DNA of 64,000 nucleotides, taken from the NCBI GenBank assembly GCA_007449985.2, contig VIIQ02000581.1, forward strand, positions 62,001 through 126,000. The letters run 5' to 3'. The notes under the pieces were generated by a model. That model saw only the letters and a program-made list of their open reading frames with translations, did not search any database and had not been told where the DNA came from. The DNA comes from Desmodesmus armatus. Taxonomy: Eukaryota > Chlorophyta > Chlorophyceae > Sphaeropleales > Scenedesmaceae. Made by a program: the position numbers and the translations under genes. Of the stretch, positions 34,546 to 47,300 are shown one piece after another; the stretch's first letter is position 1, and the number at the start of each line of letters is the position of its first letter.

Positions 34546-36357
34546 ATTTGGGAGAACTGCAGCAACAACATGCCGGGAACATGCATCAGCTGCTCACAGT
34601 CAGAACAGCAGCAGCACAACGTCCAAGTCTCCTGCCTGAAGTGGCTGCCCAGAGACAGTTCCAGAGACGTTAGGCAGGTGTAACAAGACTGCTCTGCTGT
34701 CGGCTTCTCCGCTAGATGCATGGGGATATCCGAAATCAGGCAGAAGGCAGACTGCATCATCAGCACAGCACAGTGCAAGTTAAGCTCCATTACATGTCTA
34801 AAAACTGACCTGAGACCGGGGCGAGCTGCAAGGTGCTGGCGTGAAAACACAGAGGCGATGGACGTCCTGGGGGGCCTGGTCGGGCGTTGTGGTCAGGAGA
34901 TTGAGCTCGTCGTGAAGGTTGCGTTATGCGATGGAAAGCTGTGACAACGTGGACGAGGGACGATGCTGCTGACTTGATAACGCTCCAGGACCTGCCCTCG
35001 GAACCCCGTCAACCTTTGACCAGAAGAATGTCGCCTGCAGTGCACCCCACGTTCCTGGCTTATGTTCCAGAATGGCCGACTCGGTCACTCAGTGGCCCCA
35101 AGACAGACTGAACCCCCCCCCCCTCCCCCAGCCACCCCACACCGGGTGTTCGAACAGGAATTCCCAGCCACCCCACACCACAGCATGGAAACCACCACAC
35201 CACCTTGCCGACGTGACCCTGGGTCTGTGTCAAATGCCAACCAGGATGACTGCAGGCACCTGTCAAGCAGATCTGCAGCCATGCTTCAGCCTGGCAGGAC
35301 AAGCTCAAGGTGGCAGGTGCAGTATGCGCGTTGGCTGTACGGTGGCGGTATGGTGCTGGTCAGCTGCCCTGCTAATTTGGAACTTAGAATCTTTCGTGGT
35401 ACAAAATAGAATGGGAACATTGCAGTTCAAGACAGCATCAAACAAAGTTGCATTCTGTGAGGGTCTCCAGTCATGTGGTGACCCCAAATGTGGCAACAGC
35501 AAGCCAGCACCAAGTCTTCCAGCCATCAAGTGGTGACTGCGCTGTTGAGCTATATAGCCCAGCTGCTGGGTGACCTGGTGCAAAATCAGGCTGCAGGGTG
35601 CTTCAGATGAATTTCACAGCCCTCAACCTACATGTGCTGGCCCAGTGGGACGGCTGTGGTCCTGTACGCGTGCTGCGCATTCCAGCTCATCAGCTCATGC
35701 CGAGTGACAACATCACGAGTCGCCAGTGGCATGTTCACCTTTCAACTGACTCAGTCACTCAGGGGTGTTTGTGGCGGCATGAGTTGTATGCAGTGCGCAG
35801 GCATTCTTTTTGCTGCCACACTTGTGCTCCAATGTGTTGTGATTCATCTCAGCTGATGTGAACACTGTTGCGTTGGCTTTCAAAGGTGTTGTTTGTTTTG
35901 GTTCCTCCTGTAAGGCACTTATGGGCTAATTCAACACTGGACTGGGCCAGAATAAAACAGTAGCAGTGGCAGCTTGACACAAACACACAATGTGCCAAGG
36001 CCATCATGGTGTGACACTGGCATGCTGGATAAATGTCTCCCATAGCTGACACCACTGGTTAGCAACAACTGGCTGCTCATAACTGGACCATGACAGCATT
36101 GCATGCAACACCAGCAGTACGCAAACAAAATTGTGTACATACAAGGCACACTGCCAGTGTCACTGACAACACCACTGCTGCATCTATGGTACTGACCGAC
36201 TTAGTAACTTGAGCTGGCACATCATCCAGCAGAGCTGGTGGCATGCCGCAACGCTATTGGTGTGAGAGGGCGCATGCGCTGTATGCACATGTCGCTGTGC
36301 CATCATGGTACGTATACGGTGCAGATCCTGCACATGTGCAGTAAGCCCCTGAGAGGC
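34546..36357. other. Intergenic region without a recognised gene
   Basis: No conserved coding segment was recognised. A minus-strand stretch near 34915-34800 resembles an exon (DELNLLTTTPDQAPQDVHRL) but is preceded in frame by TAA and could not be connected. The 3' UTR of serpin 1 must lie at the right end. Confidence 0.35.
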
Positions 36358-39300
36358 TCAGCTGCTGCTTGGGTCTGTAATGACCCCCTGGAACAGCACG
36401 ACCTGTGAGATGGTCTCCACGACATAAAACAGGAAGGGCCGGTCAAACACCTGCGGGACACCAGCAGGACGAATACCAGTAGAGTCACTGAGTTGTGCTG
36501 GTCCTCCACAACAGCTGAGGGTCTCGCATGACGCCTGATGTGCAAAAGTTCTGCAAGTTTGCATCATCGTGCCTGTGCGCTCACTGTTCCTTATGCAAAT
36601 CAAAGCTGCCTGCCAGATGCCAGCACACTAGCTGCAAGAGCCAGCACACAAGTGATATAGAACACTGCAATGTCTGACAGCATGCTTGTGTGAGCTGCAC
36701 TGAATGACAAGCTGAGCATCATATGATGCTCATCCATACTTGCACATTGTGCAAATTGCTGCAGCAGCTGCTGCTGCTCCTGCTGCTAAGAGCCGGCCGG
36801 CTCAGTGAGCGCACCAGTGGCAGCGCTGGCTGAGGAGGTCCTGCGCCAAACATCACCGCCGTAACTGCTGCGGCCTCTGTGCCCTCCTCATTCACCTCCA
36901 CAACAGTCTGAGGGCCACACAGCGGCAGGCAGAGGCAGCAGGTTTGTGCAGGTGTCGACACAAAGGCCGTTCATCACCTGGGCATGTCAACACTGTTGAT
37001 ATGGTATCTTACTGGCCGGTTTAGTTTGGGACATGCAGCGGACAGTCAAGATTATGACTCCAGAGTCACAGTAGTAGAGATTTCAATCTGCACTACCCAA
37101 GATTTCAATCTGCGCTACCCAACAGCACACCACCATGCCAGGCCTAGGCACTTGCTAAAGCACCGCGGGTGGCCAGTCACTGACTTACCGCCTGCATCAC
37201 ATCTGTCACAAAGGTGGGGCTTTGTACTGCCTTGCTGAAGTCTGCACCCGGGCTGAAGGCGGCCCGCATCCCCATGGACTGGAGGGCCTGCAAGGACATA
37301 GTGTGGATAACCAGCTCAGGTTGACCAGACGTCAGACCGGTCTACGCTGGACCATGATGGATCTGGCCAAGCAGCATTGTCAATGCACGACACTTGTGGT
37401 TAGCGACACTGTGACAGCACAATGGATCTGCGCAAACTTGTTTGGGGCTCCAAACAACCCAGAGGGTGGCATCGGACGGAAGCTTGACAGTATTACAGGC
37501 TATTGTGTGCTCCAAAAGATGCCCGTATGTCTGCCTGTGTGTACGTGCCTGCTGGGACTATCTCATGACACAGTCAGTCAAGCATGCAGACTGAGCAACG
37601 CCCGCCACACCCAGAAAAGACCAACAGAGGGTGTGCTGCACTACAGCACATGTACGTAGGTACCTACCGGTGCACACCCACACCCCATGCTCCAGATTCA
37701 CCAGTAAATAATATACAGGACATCGGATGTATTTGCCAAGCAGTGCTTGCACTGGCAATTGTTGCTTGCCAGTGAGTGATTACCTGTGTGAGTGGGAGCC
37801 TAGTGTCCACCTTGAACTTGGGCAGTGACAGTTTCAGATCCTGTGACAGTGGTGCCCAGGCTTTTGGGTCCAGCACTGTAGCTCCAGTGATGCTACCAGC
37901 AGCTTCGCCAATGCTGTTGAAGCTTGCGTCCGGCAACACAAACACTGCAGTGAAACCTTCGCTGCCTTTGTACGGCAGGCGCACAGCCGTGTACTGCCCA
38001 GGCACTTGCGCCAGAGACACGTTCTTATTATGAACAGGGTCAAACAGTTTCTCCATCATTTCCACCTTGACCAGCTTGGGTTGGATGGGGCTGCCTTTTG
38101 AGAGGGCTGTGAAGTTCCTTGTGCGTGTCTTGAATCCTGCAAAGGGGTATAGCCACTTGCCCTTGAAGTATACCGCATTTGTCACCACCTGATGCAAGGT
38201 GCAGGGCAACACTTGTTGAGGTGAGGGCAGTGCTTTGATGACATGCTGTGCATCGATGCATCACTGACTGCCAGTCTGGCAGCAGCTGCTCACTGAGCCT
38301 GCGACAGGCTTGGACGTGCAGGGTACCTGTTCATGCAAGCAAACAGCAGGTTTTGCCAGCTGCTGTGCTGTTGGCCTCAGAGGTCTGCTTGGCCTCTGGT
38401 TCTGCTGGCCAGACCATTCAAGATGCTGCGCCGACACACACTTTGAGTGAAATGCCGCTGGCAGATTGGGCCGATTCATCCAAAAGAGGATGCAAAGTCA
38501 TTGCTCAGACTTCAGAAGGGAGTCCTACCATGTCAAAGGGTTGGTTGGCAGACATGACCTGCTTGATGAGTCCGTTGGTGACGTTGGCTGCCCACTGGTT
38601 GATGGGGGCAGCGCCTGTCACCGATGCAGCTTGTGCCTGTTTGTCAAGATTAGCAAAAGGAAGCAGCAGCATTGCCAATCATTTTGAAAATTGCGGCAAT
38701 ACAAGGATCACAGGACAAGACAGACACAGACGGCCTGCTGCACTTAGCCACCGCCTACCTGACAAGGTTGACGGTGCTGCATGCACGAGATTGCATTGAT
38801 CTTCTGTGCCTGCACCCTCTCAGTACAGGCTGTACAGCCAAGCCAAGTGGGTGCGCAACCAGCTGCATGCAGCCCTGTGCTGGGTTTGCTGGGCCCCTCA
38901 TTGGCAACGCGCCCACGCTCACCTTGAACAGCCGCTGCATGTCCCCAGCATATGCCGGGTTCAAGCTGATCCCCTTGGTCCACAGCGCGTCTGCAATGGT
39001 GAGGTTGGTGGTGCCACCAGTTGCTTGGCGACCTAGCGCACCACGCAGGGCAGCCACCTGCGTGTTGAGGGCTGCCAGAGGGGTGCTTTCGCCGGTGAAC
39101 TGTGCTGCATCGCCTGCCACCACACTCCACAGCTCACTGTACGTCGGACTGGAAGGACCTGCAGATTCCAAGGCACAGAGAGCAGTGTAATCGGATGGAT
39201 CGGATGGGTGTCACACCTCGGCGCAGCTGCTCCTGCCAGGGTATCTTTCCTCTCACCCGCCCCGTTCAGCAACAGCAGTAGTGCGAACCAGACCGACACA

Positions 39301-39395
39301 GGGGACAGAACCAGTTGGGAACCCTGTGCTAGGACTGTTGGGAGCAGCGAAGTCACTAAGCGCTCTCCGAACTGCAGCGACGCTGCTGACGCCAT
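36358..39395 (-). CDS. Serpin 1
   Basis: Serine/cysteine protease inhibitor of the serpin fold, 390 residues, no signal peptide, so probably nucleocytosolic as in plant serpins. Exons: 39395-39257, 39158-38923, 38636-38529, 38188-37784, 37287-37189, 36907-36815, 36450-36358, all in phase. Serpin landmarks: LVLSPVSVWFALLLLLNGA (helix A/B), ADALWTKGISLNP, APINQWAANVTNGLI, NAVYFKGKWLYPF, AVRLPYKG, the hinge EEGTEAAAVTA, and the C-terminal signature FDRPFLFYVVET...VLFQG. The hinge is of the inhibitory type. The reactive loop (after the hinge, MFGAGPPQPALPL) has no basic residue and is about two residues longer than in alpha-1-antitrypsin, so P1 cannot be assigned. It is divergent to serpin 2. Confidence 0.93.
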
Positions 39396-39790
39396 GCTTG
39401 TGAGTGGTGCAGAGGTACTGTGGGCTGAAAGTCTGTTTTGCGCAAGGGTTGGGCAGGTAAATGTCACTCCCATCAGTTGGAACAACATGTGTGCAAGCCG
39501 CAGCTGCAGAAGCGGTACCTTGGTCGAACAGCGGTTCGGTCGAACGTCCCTGTGTCCAACGTTGGATCACTGCATCGATGCAAACCTCGACCGTTTTAAC
39601 TATCTGCCTGCGCCACGACCGGAAAAGAGCGGCGATCGACCGAACCTCAGGGGCTGTTCGCCTGCTCTGCACAACGGGCAGCTGCCGACAGCCCTGCTCC
39701 GCAACAACCATGTAAGACACTCCGCAAAGGTCGGGCACACAAACATATCCCATCCCCCCCCTCCGCTTGCGGAAGCCCCTCGCGAGAACC
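39396..39790. promoter_or_regulatory. Shared upstream region of serpins 1 and 2
   Basis: Only about 395 bp separate the two divergent serpin start codons, so the genes probably share a bidirectional promoter. No defined element was identified. A long plus-strand open frame crosses the region, but it runs antisense to serpin 1 exon 1 and is not a separate gene. Confidence 0.5.
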
Positions 39791-42700
39791 ATGGCCTCGG
39801 CAGCCTCTCTGCAGTTTGGACAGCAGTTGGTGACTTCGCTGCTTCCAACCGTCCTAGCACAGGGCGGCCATTTGGTCTTGTCCCCCGTGTCAGTCTGGTT
39901 CGCTCTGCTGCTGTTGCTGAACGGGGCAGGTATGAGCAGGGCTGCTCAAGGCAGGCAGCACGGGTACCAGTCAGTATGACTCCTTCAAAACAAGATCCAT
40001 CATTTCTCGCACAATGTGGTGTGCTCCAAACTGCAGGTCCTTCTACGCCCACATACAATGAGCTGTGGCGTGTGGTGGCGGGCAACGCCACACAGTTCAC
40101 GGGGAACACCACCCCTCTGGCAGCCCTCAACACTCAGGTGGCTGCCCTGCGTGATGCGCTAGGCCGCCAAGCAACTGGTGGCAACAACTTGACCATCGCC
40201 GATGCACTGTGGACAAAGGGGATCAGCCTGAACCCTGCATATGCTGGCGACATGCAGCGGCTGTTCAGGGTAGGTGAAGTGACGTGTGTGTCCCGTGCAA
40301 GGCAGGTTGACTGTGGAGTGGCAGCAAGGCCTGCCATGAGTGCCATGCGCACGGCATGGCCATGTGCGCATGGCACACATGTATGCACACAGTGCACATT
40401 CAAATTTACCAGCCACATGGTTAGTAGCTGAAACTAGAGCCCCAGATCTTCCACAGCATGGATGACTGGTGTTCATGCCTTTCAAACCTTGCTCAAGCAA
40501 CACGACATCGGCGTTGAAGTGTCTGCGCTGCCCCTTTCAACAGGCGCAAGTGGCATCTGTGTCAGGCGCCGACCCCATAAACCAGTGGGCGGCTGATGCA
40601 ACCAATGGACTCATCACAAAGGTCATGGACAGCGACAACTTTGACATGGTGAGGCAGCCTGCTGTGCTGTGCTGTGCTGCAGCAGCCGCATGTTGCCCAC
40701 CAATGATATTGCTTGCTTGTTCCTGGCAAGATGCGCGCTGTGGTGGAGCGTCCAGTTTTGGGCATGTGCCACACTATGACAGTCACTGTGGTCGATGGAC
40801 CAGCTGTTGAACATCGCCTCGCTATCAGGTGCATGTGACGCTGTCAGCGGCGCTGGATGTGCCTGATGGTTGTGCGCTGAACATGCACCTGCATCAACAA
40901 GTGTCATTTTACGCCGCCACAGGTGGTGACTAATGCTGTGTACTTCAAGGGGACGTGGCAGTACCCCTTTGACAAGGCCAACACACGCCCAGCGCCTTTC
41001 AGCGCCCTCGCCAAAGACAGCCCAACCAAGCCCCAGCAAGTCCAAGTACAAATGATGTCCAAGACGTTCCAACAGCAGCAGAATGTGTCACTTTCTGAGG
41101 TTCCCGGCAAGTACACCGCTGTGCGCCTGCCCTACCAGGACACCGCAGGCCTTGCTGCAGTGTTTGTGTTGCCAGATGAGAGCTTCAGCAGCGTTAGTGA
41201 TTATGCTGGTAGCATCACTGGGGCCATGGTGCTGGACCCAACTGCGTGGGCACCGCTGTCTCAGGATCTGGAACTGTCATTGCCCAAATTCAAGGTGAAG
41301 TCGCAGATTTCACTCAAACAGGTGCGCCTGATGTTGCTTCATTGTTGGGCTTTTTCCGCATCACGTGATACAGTGGCGATACTACCACATCTTCCTAGAG
41401 TGCAGTACTGTAGCCCCAAGGCATGTTGAGGCTACATGTTTTGGCCGTCACATGCAGCATGGGTTGTGTACAACACGCTTGGTTGCCTACTCAGCGCTCT
41501 TGCACTAGCTAGTGCATCCTGTAGGCCTAGACCCTAGGGTTTGCAGCGCCGAGCACCAACACAATCAAGTGAACACATGCAGACAGGTCTGGCCTGCAGC
41601 TGACTGTTTGTGCCTCTGTCCCTGCAGGCCCTCACCTCCATGGGAGTGCAGGCTGCCTTCACAGGAGGCTTGGCTGACTTCAGCAAGGCATCCCCCAACC
41701 CCCTCTTTGTGACAGACATCACACAGACGGTAAGCTGAGAGCAACAGCACAGCAGACCGTCTGCAGAACTCTCCTGGCAGGAGGGCCCTGGGCCAGTGGC
41801 AGACTCTGCGGGGACGTAGAAGGTGTCAAAGGCGTCATGTACGGACCGTGTAGAGGCACTAGTTCACTCAGTACAGCTGGTGGATGCATCAGTCCCCCCA
41901 AATTTGACGCAGGTGGTTCAGCTGAGTAACAGCCTAACCTTTGAATCTGGCCCCATGGTGTGGCATGACACTGAAGCTGTGGCTTTAGTGACGTGGTGGT
42001 GTGCCATCATTGGCAGCTTGTTTGGGCTGACAATTGGATGCTGCCGCCTACCGCCGTTACTGCTGTTGCTGTTGTGGCCGCAGGCTGTTGTGCAAGTGGA
42101 TGAGGAAGGCACAGAGGCTGCTGCAGTCACTGTCGCTTCAACCCGCTCCGCTCCAATGGAACTGGTGCGCTACTGATAGGCAGTGCAGGCTGTGTATGTT
42201 TACCTGTTGAGAGTGGTCTACACTACACTACACATGCACTATCCCACCTCTTGATGGGGTGACTCACTCCTGGCAGAAGTAGGAGGAGCATCCAATGCTC
42301 TGTTGCTGATGGTGTGCACATCAGTGTACCAGGCTGGTTGAGCACATCCTTGCACTGCACTGTCTCTCTCAGTGAACGCCCCGTCCGCTGACCCAGCCGG
42401 CGTGCACTTCACTGTTGTATGCAAGGTCTGAAACCACCAGGTTGGACCCCACAAGTACTGCTGAGGCATCTCTTGCTGAAACAGTCATCTCTTGTTGAAG
42501 AAGTCAGGGGGGGGGGGCGCTAAGGTTGTTTTCGGACACTATGCTAAGAAGTTGAAAGTGGGACCCCCACCCACCCACCCACCCCCCACCCACCCCTAAA
42601 TGCCCTCTGAACGTCTTGTAGCTGGCCTATGCAAGGTCCAAAGTGTTATGGTATATATTTAACATGTTTCCTGAGGTACTCAGATGGCCACAAGAGTGTT

Positions 42701-43589
42701 GCTGTGGTCTATCAGTCCAGAGACCTGTGCGGCACGGCATCGACGGTCAGTGGTGATCAAAGCACTGCTGTGCAGCCCTAGAAAAACACATGAAACAGCA
42801 CAGTTGGTACATCCAATCAGCAGGCCTGTTCAGTACATGTGTGCTCACACCTGCTCAAACTCTGTAGCAGTGACACACCAGTCTTGCTGCTCCTCTGCTG
42901 TCAGCTGGTGGTCTAGGTGCATCTGCTGCCAGTGAGACAGCATGTGGTACTTCCAAACCACAGCTGGTGGGTCACTGTCACACAGGGGGCATTCATAGGG
43001 TACGTTGGTGCTGGGGCTGACTTGGTGCTGGTCTGTGCACTCTTGTGGCGCATGTCTGGGTACTGGCATCGGCACCGTGCCACGGCTATGGTACTGGCAT
43101 GGGCAGCCTCAGGGGTATATCGTAATTGGAGATGGTCAGAACATGCTTGAATCAACTCAGTTTGTCGACAGCTTTCGAATGGGCTAACTTCCAGCTTCAT
43201 CCGATGCTCCTACAAGAAGTTTGCAGCATGCCAGGAAGTTACTGAAACCCAGCTTGACCCACCCACCCACCCCCCCATTTTCAAGCTGCTCAGATGGCCG
43301 AAAGTTTCTTTGTATATGTTATTTAGGATGTTATTAACCATCTGTGAAAGTACCAAGTCAAAGTCCAGCATAGTGTCCAAAGTTAACTGAAGTGCCCCCC
43401 CCCTGAAGAAGTTATCACTTGCTGAACCAGTCATCGCTTGCTGAATCTGCTGGTGTGTCTTGTCACTCAATGGGCGTCCACTCTGCTGCTGTGCTGCAGG
43501 TGTTCGACCGGCCCTTCCTGTTTTTCCTGGTGGAGACTACCACACAGACAGTGCTGTTCCAGGGAGCCATCACAGACCCCAGGGGCTAG
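39791..43589 (+). CDS. Serpin 2
   Basis: Predicted 382-residue serpin, exons 39791-39929, 40037-40269, 40544-40648, 40923-41321, 41628-41729, 42084-42164 and 43500-43589. The structure is exon for exon the same as serpin 1. Landmarks: LVLSPVSVWFALLLLLNGA, ADALWTKGISLNP, NAVYFKGTWQYPF, AVRLPYQD, hinge EEGTEAAAVTV and signature FDRPFLFFLVET...VLFQG. The reactive loop contains TRSAPMEL; an Arg-Ser pair suggests a basic P1 and trypsin-like or metacaspase-type targets. That is inference from plant serpins, where Arg P1 forms such as AtSerpin1 inhibit metacaspases. The last intron is about 1.3 kb and carries a 901-bp inverted-repeat element. Confidence 0.93.
42505..43405. mobile_element. Inverted-repeat DNA element (non-autonomous, hAT-like ends) in serpin 2 intron
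   Basis: The ends are imperfect terminal inverted repeats of about 60 bp. The left end starts CAGGGGGGGGGG and contains ggacactatgct; the right end, read in reverse, starts CAGGGGGGGG and contains ggacactatgct at the same place. The 7-bp sequence AAGAAGT directly flanks both ends (42498-42504 and 43406-43412), consistent with a target-site duplication. CAGGG termini with about 8-bp duplications resemble hAT-type elements. No transposase is visible, so it is non-autonomous. An internal minus-strand zinc-finger-like remnant is listed separately. Confidence 0.7.
42845..43075 (-). pseudogene. Zinc-finger-like coding remnant inside the element
   Basis: The minus strand has a 76-codon frame with CPLC, then WKYHMLSHWQQMHLDH, then a Glu-rich segment. 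The Cys and His spacing suggests a C2H2-type finger. It lies wholly inside the inverted-repeat element, so it is probably a captured or residual part of a transposon-encoded DNA-binding protein. No complete protein can be built. Confidence 0.45.
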
Positions 43590-44320
43590 GGAACGTCCTA
43601 GGATGCACTACTGATGTGTCGAAGGCATAGCATGACTTGGGTGCAGACTAGAGAAGCCTGTCTGGCACTGCATCGCGGGTGCAGCCCTCTGCAGCTGCCT
43701 GCGGGACGTTGTGCATAGTTGACACGCTGCTGAGCAGCACAGCACAGCACGCTGCGCCAATTTGTGGAGGTAACCGGTGTGCAACTGAACGAGATACGAT
43801 AGATGCAACATTAGAACCCCATGTGCGTATGTGTGTCGACACCGCAGCTGCACCAGTGTGCGCAGCCCGGCCAGTACTAGCTCCAGAGCTGACACAGCTG
43901 TAGCCTCAAGACTGGCAGCTGACGGCACTGCGGAGCGCTCAGCTGTCAATGTGGCTTCTACATTGAAGCTTATATGCTCTGCTGTCCTTGCCAAGCCGTT
44001 GGGCATTTCCCAAGTTGTGAGTGTGCCCAAGGGGGTTGATCTGCAGCTCAGGCAGGACTGACACTTGACATGCAGCAACAGGAACGCACGGAGGAGCAGG
44101 ACGTGTACACAGCCCATGACTTGAAGTCAATAGGCAACAGGAGTATCGAGGGTCACTATTCCATCCGGCCCACTGATGTTCCGGACGCGTTGAGTCAACG
44201 TTGTCATTGCAGGTCAGCTGAAGGGGCCCCCTTCAGCTGACTGCAGTCTAATCGTCCATCAGAGACTTATGCGACGCAACAAGACACTGTGATCGCTCGC
44301 AACACCCATTAGTGTGCAAA
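43590..44320. other. Intergenic spacer between serpins 2 and 3
   Basis: About 730 bp with no recognised coding segment. It must contain the serpin 2 3' UTR and the serpin 3 promoter. Confidence 0.4.
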
Positions 44321-47300
44321 ATGGCAGCAGTAGCATCGCTGCAGTTTGGGCAACAGCTGATGACCGCGCTAGTTCCAACGCTGAAGGGTAGTTTAGCTAT
44401 TGGAGCGACGACGCAGGCAGTTCTGTCCCCTTTGTCCATCTGGTTCGCGCTGGTGCTGCTGATGAATGGAGCAGGTGGGTGACCGATACGCTTTGGTCAG
44501 CATTCGGGGCGCAGCATAATGTAGGAAGAACACTACGTCTTACATGATTCCCCCACGCAAACAACCAGACCCCATGCACTGCAGTTGAGAACCTGGCCCA
44601 TTACAGCAGTGTCACCGCTGCTCCCGGTGCACTGTTGCGCTGTCCGCGCCATGCTGATCATGCATGGCTGTGTTCTGTCAGCTGCACCACAACAGGTTAT
44701 TACTTATACTCGATCAAGCCACCTCCAGCAGCCGCTGCCAGCACATGCACACACCATCTGTTACATGCTGAGCCCAAAGCGGTCCTCACACTTGCGACAC
44801 CCCCGGCTCCCTAAACCCTGCATACAGGTCTGCCATCGACCACCTACAACGAACTGTGGCAAGTCGTACAAGGCATTCCTCCAGGCAGCACCACAGCAGC
44901 AGCAGTAGCACCCAGTGCAGAAGCCCTTGCAGCACTGAACAGTCAAGCTGCTGCTTTACGCAAAGCCCTGGTTCGGCAAGCAACTGCTGGCAACAACCTG
45001 GTCATAGCAGATGCTGTGTGGACAAAAGGCATCAAAGTGAATCCGGACTATGCCAGCAGCATGAAGTCACTTTTCAAGGTAGGTAGGTGTGGCAGAGGCA
45101 GCTGGGCGACCAATATAATGCTGCCCACCTGGCAGCCTGACCAAGCAGCCAAGCAGAGCAGAGGTGCAGCAGCAGCCGGAAGAGGTGCCGACCAGCAGAA
45201 ACAGATGACCAGCAGCAGCAACACCGCAGCGCCTGGCTATGTTATCTGCTCAAATTGGTGATTGGGCAAGAAGCTTTAGAAGCTTGCTGTACCCTGGCTT
45301 GCCTGGCGCAAGGCTTGCAACACAGTGATGGCATGCATTACCACGACACGGTGTCACTTGCAATGGCTCCAATGCATACCTTCTGTGTGTTTGCGCATTG
45401 TTCAGGCGGAGGTGGCCTCAGTTTCCAGCGCCGCTCCCATCAACCAATGGGCAGACAAGGTGACCAATGGACTCATCCCAGAGGTGGTGTCACCCTCACT
45501 CAACTTCAACATGGTGAGTGACAGCCTGCCTGTCACAGTGTGCCGCCGCAACACAAAACCCTGCCTCCAGTTCATCTGTCATCTTTCGTATTCACCCCAG
45601 CAGCTGCAGTTGACAGACCACGTTGGTACTACCATCCTCGTTTCCACCAAAACGGCATGGGGAGATGCCCTCGACCCTGAAAGAGCACAAGCCCACTGTG
45701 TCAACCTTTTTGCAGGCTTTCATTCATTGCATCTCCTGCTAGTGGAGTGCAGGAACTTTGTGCAATCTTGAACAGATGCAGGCTCTGCAAAGTAGGGTGT
45801 GCGTCAGGGGCTGAGAAGTAGAAATGTGTTCTGGCATCAAGGCACCTGATCCTGCGACTGTGGCCTGTGGTGCAGGTGCTGACGAACGCCCTGTACTTTA
45901 AGGGTATCTGGGAGTATCCCTTTGAGAAGCGCAGGACAAAAGCAAAGGCCTTTGCAGCCGTCACCAAGGCCAGCACAGCCAAGGTGGGTGGAGGATACAG
46001 TCACACTTCAAGTAGCCGATACTGCTCTAGTGGCCTAAGTGCGACACTGCTGGTCAACCATGTTTCACCCCAACTGCCGGAGGACTCGCTCACTGGAAGT
46101 ACATGCACACCCAAGGCTGGGCTACCTCCAGGATTTGTCTGGGTCACCAGGAGGGGGCGGACTCCCACCGGCTGGCCACACACACAGCAATCAGGCGAAC
46201 CGAGGGATAGCAGGCTGATACATAAGTCACAGCAGTGGCCATGCTTGCCCTTGTTTGTGTGTGGATGTACAACGGTTCACATCATGCCTGTGCACCCCGC
46301 CCATTCACTCACTCCCCCTGTCCCCTACCCCCCAACACACACCCAACCAAATGCGTGCCCACCTCCAACCCACCGTCACCCCTGCCACTGCACACTCAGG
46401 GCTGCTCCAACAACTTCCGCACAAGCTGCACCGAAGACGTCCAAGTCCCCATGATGACGCGAGTCTTTGAACCCGCAGAGATGCGTGGCACCCAGTCCAT
46501 TGCTACTTTGATAGTACCGGGCAAGTACAGCGCTGTGCGCCTGCCTTACAAGGGCAGTGCAGGCATGGCTGCTGTATTCGTCCTGCCGGATGCTGCTGCC
46601 TATGAAAGTATCATGGATGCAGCACGCGAGATCACGGGGGCTGTGGTGCTGGACCCTGAGGCCTGGCAAGACCTGGAGGAGTCGTTTTCTGTGTCTCTGC
46701 CGCGGTTTAAGGTGGAGGTCAAGCAACTGGGACTCAAGGAGGTGAGTAAGTCTGGGCGCAGGTCTGTGTGGGGAGTCCGCAGCTACTCCGGCATGCATGC
46801 ATGTGCCAACCCACCTTGGGCCTTGGGCCCTTGGCTGGCCCTCCCATCTCAACCCCCTGATGTATCCTGTATCCCCCCCCTTGGGCTGCGCAAAGTCCGA
46901 GAAAACTACTGCGTATTCTTTGGATACACCATGACGTGCTGGCAGCGGCGGTTGTGGGCAGCAGCGCTTCTAGCGGCACTTACTGCACCGCACGCGGCTA
47001 ACCGCCACTGGTGTGTGTATCTGTGTGAGTAGCATGCATTGGCATGCATGGATGCATGCATGGTGCATGGGTGTGTCTCACACAAACCTGGTCCCAGCCT
47101 TCTTACTCACTGCATCATGCAAGTTGCAGTTTGTGGCACAAACGATGTCACTTTGACACGTCTTCTCTGCCGTCCCGTGTGCAGATCCTCAACAGGATGG
47201 GCATCCGCTCAGCTTTTGGCCAGGCTGACTTCAGCAAAGCCTCATCAGACCCACTAGTCCTTACCAACGTGCTGCACTCGGTGAGCTCACTGTGTCGTAT

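Noticed and set aside
39208..40431. 407-codon plus-strand frame across the serpin 1/2 region
   Set aside because: It crosses the divergent promoter and antisense serpin 1 exon 1; only its end coincides with the true frame of serpin 2 exon 2.
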